Assembly: GCF_014641595.1 (NCBI RefSeq)
Contig: NZ_BMIA01000003.1
Span: forward strand, 620,001 to 684,000
Direction of reading: 5' to 3'
Source of the DNA: Dyadobacter endophyticus
Lineage (GTDB): Bacteria; Bacteroidota; Bacteroidia; Cytophagales; Spirosomataceae
Length of the DNA stretch: 64,000 nucleotides
Below the pieces are notes generated by a model, which saw only the letters and a program-made list of their open reading frames with translations, made no database searches and had not been told where the DNA came from. This document shows, one piece after another, positions 17,638-26,631 of the stretch. Every line of letters begins with the position of its first letter. The stretch's first letter is position 1. The position numbers and the translations under genes are program-made.

Positions 17638-20600
17638 TTAGTATCCGAGCACCGGCGAAAGCCACTTTTCGATTTCTTCTACCGGCATATTTTTTCGGCG
17701 GGCATAATCCTCGACCTGGTCTTTGTAAATCTTTCCAACCGGGAAATAACGGCTGTCGGGATGCGAGAAATACCATCCGCTGACGCTGCTTGCAGGGTAC
17801 ATGGCAAAGCTCTCCGTGAGGGTAATGCCGAGTTGTTCCGCCCCAAGCAAGTCGAACAGATGACGTTTTTCGGTGTGGTCCGGGCAAGCAGGGTAACCCG
17901 GTGCAGGGCGAATACCGCTATAATCCTCCTTAATCAGCTCCTCATTGGTTAAGCTTTCTGCTTTCGCATATCCCCACAGCTCTTTGCGCACTTTCTCGTG
18001 CATCAATTCCGCCAGGGCTTCTACCAAACGATCGGCCAGGGCCTTCACCATGATGCTGTTGTAGTCGTCGTGATCTCTTTCATACTTGTCCAGCAATGCT
18101 TCGATACCTACGCCAGCCGTTACCGCAAAACCGCCAATGTAATCGGCATGGCCCGATTCGAGAGGAGCCACGAAGTCGGACAGGCAGTAGTTCGGCAGGT
18201 TTGCCGCTTTCTGGCTTTGCTGACGCAAATGGTGCAATACAGCTGCCGTATCCGCCACCAATTCCCCTGCATTCAGGTTTTCGACGCCCTGTCTGCTGAT
18301 CTTATATTCGATATGCTGATGCGATCCGTGACGTTCGCAAGGCACTTCGCGGGTTTCTTCTTCGAAATGGTGCAGTACAAGGTCATCCTGGATCGAGTTC
18401 GCTGGCCAGAAACCGACCACAGCGCGTGCTTTTAAGGTTTTATCACGAATGATTTCTCCTAACAGAACCGCCGCGTCTTCATATAGCTTCATAGCTTCCT
18501 TACCTACGACAGCATCATCGAATATTTTGGGATATTTTCCGTGCAGCTGCCAGGTTTGGAAGAATGGCGTCCAGTCGATGTATTTCGCAATGTCGGCCAG
18601 ATCGTAATCATCGTACACGCGTGTCCCCAGGAACTGCGGTTTTACGGCCTGGAAGTTTGCCCAATCGATTTTGGCTTTATTATCCCTTGCTTTACCGATA
18701 GCCACATGCGCTTTTTCTCCACCGCGTTTTGCATGGTCATCACGCAGCTTGGCATATTCTGCCTTAATATCCTTCAACACGTCGGCCTGACTTTGGGCGC
18801 TTTGAATCAGTTTCCCTGCCACTGGTACCGAACGCGACGCATCGAGCACGTGGATCACCGCCCCCGAATAGTTCGGATCGATTTTCACGGCCGTGTGAAT
18901 GCGGGAAGTGGTTGCTCCACCAATGAGCAAAGGAATCTTGAAATTCCGACGCTCCATTTCTTTTGCAACACCTACCATCTCATCCAACGACGGCGTGATC
19001 AGTCCCGATAAGCCGATGATATCCACCTGATGCTCCAATGCCGCCGCCAGGATCTTGTCCGTCGGCACCATTACACCCAGGTCTATGATCTCATAGTTGT
19101 TACAACCCAGCACCACACCAACAATATTCTTTCCAATATCGTGTACATCGCCTTTTACGGTCGCCATCAATATCTTACCAGCCGATGAATTGCCTTCCTG
19201 TTTCTCCGCTTCGATAAACGGTTGCAGGTACGCCACAGCCTTCTTCATCACCCTGGCCGATTTCACCACCTGCGGAAGGAACATTTTACCTTCCCCAAAC
19301 AAGTCGCCGACGATACTCATTCCATCCATCAATGGCCCTTCGATCACCTCCAGAGGGCGGGTGAACAAATGGCGGCATTCTTCGATATCTTCGTCTACAT
19401 AATCCGAAATACCTTTCACCAATGCATGCGAAATACGCTCCTTAATCGGAAGCTCTCTCCATGAAAGGTCGGGGCCACTCTGCGTTTTGCCTTTGTCTTT
19501 GACAGTTTCTGCATAGGTCACCAGACGTTCGGTGGAATCCGGACGGCGGTTAAGCAATACATCTTCAACCAGTTCCAGTACATCCTTCGGAATTTCATCA
19601 TAAATACCGATCTGGCCGGCATTCACAATGCCCATATCCATTCCCGCCTTAATCGCGTGGTAAAGGAATGCGGTATGGATCGCCTCGCGCACCGGCTCAT
19701 TACCCCGGAAACTGAATGATACGTTCGAAACACCACCGGAAACTTTCGCATGCGGAAGGTTTTCTTTGATCCACCGCACGGCGTTGATAAAATCGACCGC
19801 GTAATTATTATGCTCCTCCATTCCCGTCGCGACGGTCAGGATGTTGGGGTCAAAAATGATATCCTCGGCCGGGAAGCCTACTTCGTCCACCAGAATTCGG
19901 TAAGCCCGTTCACAGATTTCGATCCGGCGTTCGTAGTTATCGGCCTGGCCTTTTTCATCGAATGCCATTACCACCGTAGCCGCACCATAGCGAAGCACGG
20001 TCCGGGCCGATTCTTTGAACTTCTCCTCTCCTTCTTTCAACGAAATCGAGTTCACGATGGATTTTCCCTGCACACATTTCAAACCGGACTCGATCACTTC
20101 CCATTTCGAGGAGTCGATCATCAAAGGCACTTTGGAAATGTCCGGTTCGGATGCGATCAGGTTCACGAATGTCTTCATCGCCTCTACGCCGTCGATCATA
20201 CCTTCGTCGAGGTTCACGTCGATCACCTGCGCGCCGCTTTCCACCTGCTCGCGCGCGATGGTCAGCGCTTCGTCATATTTGCTTTCGCGGATCAGGCGGG
20301 CGAATTTCTTTGAACCCGTTACGTTACAGCGCTCACCAATGTTCACAAAATTGGTTAATGCATTGATTTTCACAGGCTCCAGACCAGAAAGCTTCATCAC
20401 CGTCTCAGTATCCGGGAGCAGCCTTGGTGCGTATTTCTGCGCGGTTTCGGCAATGACACGGATGTGGTCCGGTGTCGTTCCGCAGCAGCCTCCGATGATA
20501 TTGACCAGGTTATCCCTCAAAAACCCGTCAATTACCTCGCCCATTTGCTCCGGTGTCTCGTCATATTCACCCATTTCGTTCGGCAAACCTGCATTGGGGT

Positions 20601-21462
20601 GCGCTGAGGTGTAGAAAGGTGATTCTTTGGCTAAAATCTGTACATAAGGCCGCATCAAATCTGCTCCTAATGCACAGTTCAAACCCACTGATAATAATGG
20701 TAAGTGCGAAACGGACGTCAGGAATGCCTCGGTAGTCTGGCCGGAAAGTGTTCTTCCGGAAGCATCGGTGATGGTTCCCGAGATCATGATCGGTAATGCT
20801 TGTCCCGGCGCTATTTTCCATGAAGGCAAATGTTCCACCTTGCCTGCCTTCGCGTCCACAAAGAACTGATCGATCGCAAAAAGCGCCGCTTTCGCATTAA
20901 GTGTATCGAAAATCGTTTCCACAAGCAACAAATCGCAGCCACCGTCGGTCAGGCCTTTTACCTGCTCGTAATAGGCTTCTACCAGTTGATCGAAGCTGAT
21001 CGCGCGGAAACCCGGATTGTTCACATCCGGTGAAAGTGAGGCCGTACGGTTGGTCGGGCCGATCGAACCTGCCACAAAGCGCGGCTTGTTGGGTTCACGC
21101 TCCGTGAATTCATCGGCTACCTCACGCGCGAGCCGCGCCGATTCGTAGTTAAGCTCGTACACGATTTCCTCCATGCCGTAGTCGGCCATGGCGATGGTCG
21201 TACCCGAAAATGTATTCGTTTCGGCAATATCTGCCCCTGCCGCAAAATAGGCGGCGTGAATTTCTTTGATAATGTCCGGACGCGTCAGTGAAAGCAGGTC
21301 GTTATTCCCCTTTACGTCGTGCGGCCAGTCTGCAAACCGTTCTCCCCGGTAGTCGTGATCCTCCAATTTATACCGCTGGATCATCGTACCCATAGCGCCA
21401 TCCAGTACCAGAATACGGTTTTTAAGAATTTCGCGGATATCTGCTTTTTGAGTTGCTACCAT
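17638..21462 (-). CDS. metH: Cobalamin-dependent methionine synthase
   Basis: A 1274-residue four-module enzyme that methylates homocysteine using methyltetrahydrofolate through cobalamin. Homocysteine domain: zinc ligands Cys263 (GLNCALG) and Cys326-Cys327 (GGCCGTT). Pterin-binding domain: FVNIGERCNVTGS and IDVNLDEGMID. B12 domain: GDVHDIGKNI, with the lower-ligand His near 772. Activation domain: RPAPGYPACPDHTEK and the terminal YFPVGKI. All modules are intact and the length is normal. Start 21462 is preferred over a codon 42 bases upstream because it lies closer to the family N terminus. Its predicted promoter (21521-21551) leaves a leader too short for a riboswitch. Confidence 0.96.
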   Translation of the reverse strand: MVATQKADIREILKNRILVLDGAMGTMIQRYKLEDHDYRGERFADWPHDVKGNNDLLSLTRPDIIKEIHAAYFAAGADIAETNTFSGTTIAMADYGMEEIVYELNYESARLAREVADEFTEREPNKPRFVAGSIGPTNRTASLSPDVNNPGFRAISFDQLVEAYYEQVKGLTDGGCDLLLVETIFDTLNAKAALFAIDQFFVDAKAGKVEHLPSWKIAPGQALPIMISGTITDASGRTLSGQTTEAFLTSVSHLPLLSVGLNCALGADLMRPYVQILAKESPFYTSAHPNAGLPNEMGEYDETPEQMGEVIDGFLRDNLVNIIGGCCGTTPDHIRVIAETAQKYAPRLLPDTETVMKLSGLEPVKINALTNFVNIGERCNVTGSKKFARLIRESKYDEALTIAREQVESGAQVIDVNLDEGMIDGVEAMKTFVNLIASEPDISKVPLMIDSSKWEVIESGLKCVQGKSIVNSISLKEGEEKFKESARTVLRYGAATVVMAFDEKGQADNYERRIEICERAYRILVDEVGFPAEDIIFDPNILTVATGMEEHNNYAVDFINAVRWIKENLPHAKVSGGVSNVSFSFRGNEPVREAIHTAFLYHAIKAGMDMGIVNAGQIGIYDEIPKDVLELVEDVLLNRRPDSTERLVTYAETVKDKGKTQSGPDLSWRELPIKERISHALVKGISDYVDEDIEECRHLFTRPLEVIEGPLMDGMSIVGDLFGEGKMFLPQVVKSARVMKKAVAYLQPFIEAEKQEGNSSAGKILMATVKGDVHDIGKNIVGVVLGCNNYEIIDLGVMVPTDKILAAALEHQVDIIGLSGLITPSLDEMVGVAKEMERRNFKIPLLIGGATTSRIHTAVKIDPNYSGAVIHVLDASRSVPVAGKLIQSAQSQADVLKDIKAEYAKLRDDHAKRGGEKAHVAIGKARDNKAKIDWANFQAVKPQFLGTRVYDDYDLADIAKYIDWTPFFQTWQLHGKYPKIFDDAVVGKEAMKLYEDAAVLLGEIIRDKTLKARAVVGFWPANSIQDDLVLHHFEEETREVPCERHGSHQHIEYKISRQGVENLNAGELVADTAAVLHHLRQQSQKAANLPNYCLSDFVAPLESGHADYIGGFAVTAGVGIEALLDKYERDHDDYNSIMVKALADRLVEALAELMHEKVRKELWGYAKAESLTNEELIKEDYSGIRPAPGYPACPDHTEKRHLFDLLGAEQLGITLTESFAMYPASSVSGWYFSHPDSRYFPVGKIYKDQVEDYARRKNMPVEEIEKWLSPVLGY

Positions 21463-21520
21463 AAGTGTTTTAAATGTCTGATTATCATTTCGCCGGAAAA
21501 GCACATGCTTCTTGAATTGA

Positions 21521-21551
21521 CAAATTTAACCCAATAGATGTTTTGTTCAAT
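21521..21551 (-). promoter_or_regulatory. Probable metH promoter
   Basis: On the minus strand a -7 box TAAATTTG (21528-21521) matches TAnnTTTG exactly, with ATTG (21551-21548) 19 bases upstream in place of the -33 TTTG. The start of transcription would be near 21513, about 50 bases before the ATG. Confidence 0.5.
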
Positions 21552-21651
21552 AAAATCAAAAAATTCAGATTAAAAGTCTGGCAGTTTCACCACATCTAAA
21601 TTATTTATCTATATTCGAAGCCATCTCAGAGTGAATAAAGATATTCTATCT

Positions 21652-22128
21652 ATGCATAATCTGGACGATATTGACGCCAAAATCCTGCATTTGCTGCAAC
21701 AGGACGCTACTTTGAAAACACGTGAATTGTCGGAAAAGTTGAACCTCTCCTACACGCCCGTATATGAGCGCGTGCGCAGGCTGGAAAAAGAAGGTATAAT
21801 AAAAAAATATGTGGCGCTCGTCGACCGCGAGAAGGTCGGCAAAAAGCTGATGGCCTTTTGCAACATTGCATTGAAAGAGCATTCGAAAGTGATGGGCGAA
21901 AAATTCGTAAAAGCTGTTTCAGCGATGTCGGAGGTGATGGAATGCTTCAATATCTCCGGAGATTATGATTTTTTGCTCAAAGTAGTGGTGGACGATATGT
22001 CGCAGTACCAGCAATTTTTAATGCAAAAGCTGGGCTCACTGGAGAATATCGGCAGCACGCACAGTCTTTTTGTGATGGGTGAGATCAAAAACTCGTCGGT
22101 ACTGGAAATGCTAACCCCGAAAAAATAA
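21652..22128 (+). CDS. Lrp/AsnC family transcriptional regulator
   Basis: A 158-residue feast/famine regulator. Residues 3-60 form the N-terminal helix-turn-helix (DIDAKILHLLQQDA, then LSEKLNLSYTPVYERVRRLEKEGII), residues 65-150 the ligand-binding RAM domain (CNIALKEHSK…VMECFNISGDYDFLLKVVVDD). Members usually bind amino acids. It is divergent from metH, with about 190 bases between the two starts, so control of methionine genes is a reasonable but untested idea. A GTG at 21631 could add 7 residues; the ATG at 21652 fits the family better. Confidence 0.9.
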   Translation: MHNLDDIDAKILHLLQQDATLKTRELSEKLNLSYTPVYERVRRLEKEGIIKKYVALVDREKVGKKLMAFCNIALKEHSKVMGEKFVKAVSAMSEVMECFNISGDYDFLLKVVVDDMSQYQQFLMQKLGSLENIGSTHSLFVMGEIKNSSVLEMLTPKK

Positions 22129-22158
22129 ATACGGCACCGGAAAATCCAGCACCGTATT
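22128..22158. terminator. Weak hairpin between convergent genes
   Basis: AATACGG (22128-22134) pairs with CCGTATT (22152-22158) around a 17-base loop, between the Lrp and PepSY-like genes. No strong T run, so termination is uncertain. Confidence 0.35.
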
Positions 22159-22202
22159 CCAACTCACCCCTAACAAAATATTTTTACGATCGGTATGATC
22201 GG

Positions 22203-22820
22203 CTAATGTCTCTTACGAGGACGCCCGAAAGCAGGCTTTTCCAATTCCTTATTGAACGATCCGTCGGCATTGAAAAGCAGTATTTTTACTTTGCTATCCA
22301 CCAGAATACCCACATAGTATTCCCCCGCATCATTGGTTGCAGCGAGTTTGATCTCTGCTCCCGTGTAGTTAGAAGTAATATATGATGTAATGTTCGCGGG
22401 CAATGCGCTTACCTCTATTTTGGTCAGTTTCGCTTTCTGCACATGCTGTTTCAGCTCCGCCTTAAATGCGCCGTTGGCGTCGAAAAGCAAGCCTTTCACT
22501 GATCCGTCGGCAAGGGTAATGGCTACCACTATTTTTCCCGCCTGGTCTTTTGCGGCATATTTGATTTCAGCCCCTGCATAGGCGCTGTCAATGTAAGCGG
22601 TCACCGCTGCGGGCAAATCCGTCGTTGCTACTTCCGTAAGTTTACCCTTACACCTGCCCAACGTCACCGAGTCCGTCACCACTGCAAGCCTCGCGGCCGA
22701 TTCAACCACACTTTCGAAATCACTCGCCTCAGTTTCAGGGCTCAACGACTCGCTATTCTTCTGGCAGGCCGTAAACCAGACGCCTGTCAACAACACCAGT
22801 AAAAGTGAAACTTTTTTCAT
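22203..22820 (-). CDS. PepSY-like (BLIP-fold) lipoprotein with two repeats
   Basis: A 205-residue lipoprotein. The start at 22820 gives a lipoprotein signal (MKKVSLLLVLLTGVWFTAC, Cys at about 19); a longer frame from 23000 would place 60 basic residues before it. The mature part holds two copies, about residues 70-130 and 140-195, of a PepSY-like unit: LPAAVTAYIDSAYAGAEI… then ADGSVKGLLFDANGAF, and LPANITSYITSNYTGAEI… then KVKILLFNADGSF. Such proteins are periplasmic and often linked to sensing or binding; none of the functions is proven. It is divergent from the ECF sigma factor. The C terminus (FGRPRKRH) is unusually basic. Confidence 0.82.
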   Translation of the reverse strand: MKKVSLLLVLLTGVWFTACQKNSESLSPETEASDFESVVESAARLAVVTDSVTLGRCKGKLTEVATTDLPAAVTAYIDSAYAGAEIKYAAKDQAGKIVVAITLADGSVKGLLFDANGAFKAELKQHVQKAKLTKIEVSALPANITSYITSNYTGAEIKLAATNDAGEYYVGILVDSKVKILLFNADGSFNKELEKPAFGRPRKRH

Positions 22821-23040
22821 GATATACCCACGGGTTTTTGTGAAAGTATCAAACTGTTTTCTGCCTTTACGCCCCCTCTGACGCCCATGTTGCATGCCGA
22901 TCCATTTTTTTGAGATTTTTTTCGCGGCATCCTGCATTTCCGAAGCATCAAAACTTTTCGTAATTTTTTGCAACAGATTAGCGGGCAGGGACGTATTCAA
23001 AAGTGAGAAATTCTATCCCTGACAACTTGATACCCTGACT

Positions 23041-23655
23041 TTGCTTTTTAAAAGAAAAATATCTTTTAACGAAAACGACTTTGAGTCGGTGGTAGCGGCA
23101 TGTATCGCCGGGGATAACCAGGCACAGAGGCATTTATATAAACAGTTCTTCGGCTATTCAAAAAGCATTTGCCTGCGATACACCTCGACGACCGAAGAAG
23201 CGGAAGAAGTTTTGAATGAAGGTTTTTTAAAAGTATTTAACAATCTGGGGAAGTACGACGCCAATCACCCTTTCAAGGCATGGCTGCGGACGATCATGGT
23301 GAATACGGCGATCAGCTATTACCGGAAGCACAAGAAGCACACGGAGGATGTGATCGCACTGGAAGACGCCCCTTATCCCAAATTTGATGAAGATATAATA
23401 GGCCAGATCACTGCTGAGGAAATACTGGGCCTGATCCAACAGATCAAACCGGTTTATAAGAATGTATTTTTGTTATACGTGGTAGATGGCTACAATCATC
23501 GTGAGATAGCAGACCTGCTGCAAATTAACGAGGCAACGGTAAGATCGCATTATGTGCGTGCCCGGGCTCGTTTGCAGCATTTGATCAAACAATATTACCC
23601 ACATCTCTTCCCAAGTGATTGGGCTCTTAAGTCATTCAGAGGAAATGAAAACTAA
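23041..23655 (+). CDS. ECF-type RNA polymerase sigma factor
   Basis: A 204-residue sigma factor with regions 2 and 4. Region 2: DNQAQRHLYKQFFGYSKSICLRYTSTTEEAEEVLNEGFLKVF (residues 25-66, split for reading), then FKAWLRTIMVNTAISYYRK, the promoter -10 contact. Region 4: IKPVYKNVFLLYVVDGYNHREIADLL then INEATVRSHYVRARARLQ. There is no in-frame ATG near the N terminus; TTG at 23041 is the most likely start, with an in-frame stop at 23020. A TGACTTTG box covering 23035-23042 raises the possibility that translation starts slightly downstream. The next gene begins inside its 3' end, indicating coupling. Confidence 0.88.
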   Translation: MLFKRKISFNENDFESVVAACIAGDNQAQRHLYKQFFGYSKSICLRYTSTTEEAEEVLNEGFLKVFNNLGKYDANHPFKAWLRTIMVNTAISYYRKHKKHTEDVIALEDAPYPKFDEDIIGQITAEEILGLIQQIKPVYKNVFLLYVVDGYNHREIADLLQINEATVRSHYVRARARLQHLIKQYYPHLFPSDWALKSFRGNEN

Positions 23656-25150
23656 TAGATTTGAAAATACTATACGCCGAAAATTAGAGAGTATTGAACC
23701 GGACTTTCAAGAGCAGGATTGGGCTCGTATGCAAAATTACATGCAAGCCCAAACCCCTCCTTCGTTCCTGCAACAATACGGTTCCTGGATCGGGTACGCC
23801 GCCGCCGCATCGGTAACATCGGTGATGGCGTATATGTACGTCAACCAGCTCTCACAGAACGACCATCTGGTGCGGGATATGAAGAGTCTGCAAAGCCAGA
23901 TCGAAGTTATCCGCAACCAACCGGCACCTGTCGCAAAAACCGACACGGTTTATGTATTGCAAACGGCACCGGACGGGCAAGGTCTTCAGGCCACATTGCA
24001 ACATCAGGATTATGATCGAAGCCGGTCTCAAACAAGCTTACAGCAAGATTTGAGGCAAGACGACCTCGCAAATGCGGAAGTACCCGCTCGTGAGACCACT
24101 ATTCCTGAACCGGAAGTGACTGGAAGGGAGCGTAATGCAACAACTCAGGGCAATGCAACCGTGAAAGCTGCACATCCGGGTCGCGAAAAGTCGCGGGAGT
24201 CGCTGGCAGCGGTTCAGCCTTTCAATGAAGCGGTTTCGACAGCATCCGACGCGGTTAATGACGGAAATGCAGCAAACGCGGACGCTAATCAATCGTCTCA
24301 AACGCCTTCAATTTTCGCAGACAGGACGTTCGGCAGCGAATTCCACATTGCCGCTATCGACAGCCCGGTTGAAGTGCAAAACGGCATCTCGCTGAAACGA
24401 AAAATGCATTATGACCTTGCGAGCAAACTTTCGGCACGACAAGTACAAAAAGCATTGGTAGCCAACAATATACAGGTTGCCAAGATACCAGTGAGCAGTA
24501 AAAAGGCAGAACAGGTTGCTCAGACAGAAAGTGTTATTCCGAAATTACCTTTGAAAACACCTTATCGTTTCGGTGCAGGATATCAGATCGAGGGGAATGG
24601 TCAGGGTAAAACGGTGCTGGGAGAAGTGATTATCAAGAAAAAATTCTCCATCTCGGCGGGCATTACCTGGCTGAAAGCAAAACGGGCCGAATTCTTTACC
24701 GAGAACACTTTCAGGGTCGAAGCCCGCAAGGATTTCAAAGAAACACATCCGGGCCAGGTACCGCTCATTTTTCAATTGTATAATATCAAAATTGACCAGA
24801 GCATAGTTCAGATCCCGCTTACACTGGCGTTCCGTAACACCCTGAAAGACGATTGGGGTTACTACGCAAGCCTTGGCACGAACTTCAAGGTTTCGTCCAA
24901 AGAGACCGTTTCATACGACTGTCGCGGGCCTAAAAATGAGTTCTTCAATCAGAGTTTCTCTAAAAAGGGAGACGTCTCTCCGATCACTTCCATGAACTTC
25001 GCGGTGGGGATCGAGAAAACCTGGCATCCGATCGTGGTTCAGGCAGAAGGTTACTGGGTCAATTATTTTAAACCGATCTCTCCACTCAGAAATAGCGCCG
25101 GTCCGGGCCTGAGAGTAAAGCTATTGTATCAGATTGGCCACCAAATGTAA
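23645..25150 (+). CDS. Membrane protein coupled to ECF sigma factor, anti-sigma-like N terminus and beta-rich C terminus
   Basis: A 501-residue protein starting 11 bases before the sigma factor stop. Residues 1-45 (NRFENTIRRKLESIEPDFQ … DWARMQNYM) look like a cytoplasmic anti-sigma segment; one transmembrane helix follows at about 53-70 (YAAAASVTSVMAYMYV). Residues 75-290 are a low-complexity Gln/Ala/Asn-rich stretch. The last ~190 residues alternate polar and hydrophobic positions (YRFGAGYQIEGN, KFSISAGITWL, GYYASLGTNFKVS, HPIVVQAEGYWVNY) and resemble porin-like beta strands of PorT/outer-membrane families. How an inner-membrane anchor and such strands coexist is unclear. The sigma/partner arrangement suggests it holds the sigma factor inactive. 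Confidence 0.75.
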   Translation: MKTNRFENTIRRKLESIEPDFQEQDWARMQNYMQAQTPPSFLQQYGSWIGYAAAASVTSVMAYMYVNQLSQNDHLVRDMKSLQSQIEVIRNQPAPVAKTDTVYVLQTAPDGQGLQATLQHQDYDRSRSQTSLQQDLRQDDLANAEVPARETTIPEPEVTGRERNATTQGNATVKAAHPGREKSRESLAAVQPFNEAVSTASDAVNDGNAANADANQSSQTPSIFADRTFGSEFHIAAIDSPVEVQNGISLKRKMHYDLASKLSARQVQKALVANNIQVAKIPVSSKKAEQVAQTESVIPKLPLKTPYRFGAGYQIEGNGQGKTVLGEVIIKKKFSISAGITWLKAKRAEFFTENTFRVEARKDFKETHPGQVPLIFQLYNIKIDQSIVQIPLTLAFRNTLKDDWGYYASLGTNFKVSSKETVSYDCRGPKNEFFNQSFSKKGDVSPITSMNFAVGIEKTWHPIVVQAEGYWVNYFKPISPLRNSAGPGLRVKLLYQIGHQM

Positions 25151-25163
25151 CGTGTACCCGTGA

Positions 25164-25210
25164 AGTTTCGCGGACAGGGTATTGAAACTTGTCCGCGAAA
25201 CTCTATTTTT
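25164..25210 (+). terminator. Terminator of the ECF sigma operon
   Basis: AGTTTCGCGGACA (25164-25176) pairs perfectly with 25190-25202, a 13-bp GC-rich stem, followed by CTATTTTT. The T run is also part of the -7 box of ppx. Confidence 0.8.
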
Positions 25211-25211
25211 G
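25181..25211 (+). promoter_or_regulatory. Probable ppx promoter inside the terminator
   Basis: TATTTTTG at 25204-25211 matches the -7 consensus TAnnTTTG, with ATTG at 25181-25184 spaced by 19 bases. Transcription would begin near 25219, about 24 bases before the TTG start at 25243. The box shares its T run with the preceding terminator. Confidence 0.5.
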
Positions 25212-25242
25212 GCCTTTATTTACTCCCCTATTTGACGAGCTT

Positions 25243-26127
25243 TTGAAATTCGCAGCCATAGATATCGGTTCCAATGGTGCCCGTATGCAAATCTCTTCCG
25301 TTTTGCAGGACGAAGGCATTTCACGCTTCAAGAAGGTAGAATACGTCCGCTTCCCGCTTCGCCTCGGTCACGATGTGTTCACCCAGGGCCTCATTACCCC
25401 CCAAAGCGAAGACCGCATGATGAAGCTCATGCTGGCCTACCAGCTGCTAATGGAGCTTCACGAGGTCGACGATTTTATGGCTTGCTCGACATCAGCCATG
25501 CGCGAAGCAGCTAATGGGCAGGAAGTCCGCGACCATATCGAACGACGCACAGGTATTCATATCCAGATCATCGACGGTCAAAAGGAAGCAGAGCTTGTCA
25601 ATAATGTGGTGGTTCAATCGTTGAGCGACGGGCAGTACCTTCACATCGACGTGGGTGGCGGCAGCACTGAGCTGAACCTATACCAGGACAGGCAAAAGAT
25701 CAATGCCAAATCATTCAAGCTGGGTTCCGTGCGCCTTTTGGAAGGAAAGGAATCAAAAAATGCGTGGATGAAAATCAAGGAGTGGATCAACCAGAACGTC
25801 GATTACAGCAAGCCGATTCAAGCGGTAGGTACAGGTGGAAATATTAACAAGCTATTCGATCTTTCCTCCAAACTCACCGAAAGCTCAACAAGTCTAGATG
25901 AAATCCAGCGGATGCGCGATTATATTGATCAATTTTCACTCGCCGATCGCATCAATAAGCTACAACTCAATCCCGACCGCGCGGATGTGATCGTACCTGC
26001 GGGCGATATTTATACTTCGGCCATGCGCTGGGCAGGCGCAGACGTCATTCACGTGCCCGATGTTGGCTTGAAGGATGGTATGCTCCAATTGCTTTACGAG
26101 CGCGCATGCCGCAAAAAAAAGGCCTGA
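25243..26127 (+). CDS. ppx: Ppx/GppA family exopolyphosphatase
   Basis: A 294-residue actin-fold phosphatase that removes phosphate from polyphosphate or (p)ppGpp. Motifs: AAIDIGSNGARMQI (phosphate 1), ACSTSAMREA, HIDVGGGSTELNLY (phosphate 2) and AVGTGGNINKLF. This is the short two-domain form common in Bacteroidota, without the C-terminal HD domain of the E. coli enzymes. The start is TTG at 25243 (MKFAAIDIG); a frame from 25189 would begin inside a terminator stem. Its stop codon lies at the edge of the hairpin 26116-26141. Confidence 0.9.
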   Translation: MKFAAIDIGSNGARMQISSVLQDEGISRFKKVEYVRFPLRLGHDVFTQGLITPQSEDRMMKLMLAYQLLMELHEVDDFMACSTSAMREAANGQEVRDHIERRTGIHIQIIDGQKEAELVNNVVVQSLSDGQYLHIDVGGGSTELNLYQDRQKINAKSFKLGSVRLLEGKESKNAWMKIKEWINQNVDYSKPIQAVGTGGNINKLFDLSSKLTESSTSLDEIQRMRDYIDQFSLADRINKLQLNPDRADVIVPAGDIYTSAMRWAGADVIHVPDVGLKDGMLQLLYERACRKKKA

Positions 26128-26141
26128 AACCAGGCCTTTTT
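26116..26141. terminator. Bidirectional terminator for ppx and the carbamoyltransferase operon
   Basis: AAAAAGGCCTG (26116-26126) pairs with CAGGCCTTTTT (26131-26141) around AAAC. It lies over the ppx stop codon and 25 bases past the SxtJ-like stop; A/T runs on both sides let it work in both directions. Confidence 0.8.
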
Positions 26142-26165
26142 GCGTTGATATTTCTAGCACCGGCA

Positions 26166-26534
26166 TTACCAAACCTGTTCCAGGTCTTTGGCCGAATACT
26201 TGTGATTTCTTTCTGTAAAAACGGTATCAGATGCTTCTTTTTTAAGGTGAAGCGGGTTTTTCTTAGTCAACCGGGCGATGACTGCAACCGGAAACAGAAC
26301 GATAAAGAATACTGCCGAGAGGAGGATCTTGCCATTTATCGCGCCCAGCACTTCCGCTATTTTATACCAAACTTTCACGATCAGGTCGCCAAAAGCCGGG
26401 ATTGCAAGGCTGAAAACGCCGATTACCGCCGCGGCGATAAGGAAATAGGGGTATTGGGATTTGAAAATAAAATACATGACAACCAGCCCGGTCACGATCA
26501 CCAGCTGCGCTTTGACTTTTTCGGATTCACTCAT
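26166..26534 (-). CDS. SxtJ-family small membrane protein
   Basis: A 122-residue protein with three hydrophobic helices (about 10-25, 29-47 and 70-88: ILLSAVFFIVLFPVAVIARL) and a basic, polar tail (LHLKKEASDTVFTERNHKY). The pattern matches SxtJ-like membrane proteins, named after a gene of cyanobacterial saxitoxin clusters and commonly found next to carbamoyltransferase genes. That neighbour is present here (28005-29867). The molecular function of SxtJ is not known. It is the last gene of the operon, just before the terminator. Confidence 0.8.
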   Translation of the reverse strand: MSESEKVKAQLVIVTGLVVMYFIFKSQYPYFLIAAAVIGVFSLAIPAFGDLIVKVWYKIAEVLGAINGKILLSAVFFIVLFPVAVIARLTKKNPLHLKKEASDTVFTERNHKYSAKDLEQVW

Positions 26535-26631
26535 TTTGATAATGTGATATTACTGCCGGCAGCCATGCGTGATGCACTGCTGCCGGCGAAGTTTCAGATA
26601 GGAACTGGACTGATCTGCGTTGTACTGAAAA

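Noticed and set aside
21463..21651. Riboswitch upstream of metH
   Set aside because: No B12 box or SAM aptamer motif, and the predicted leader is only about 50 bases.
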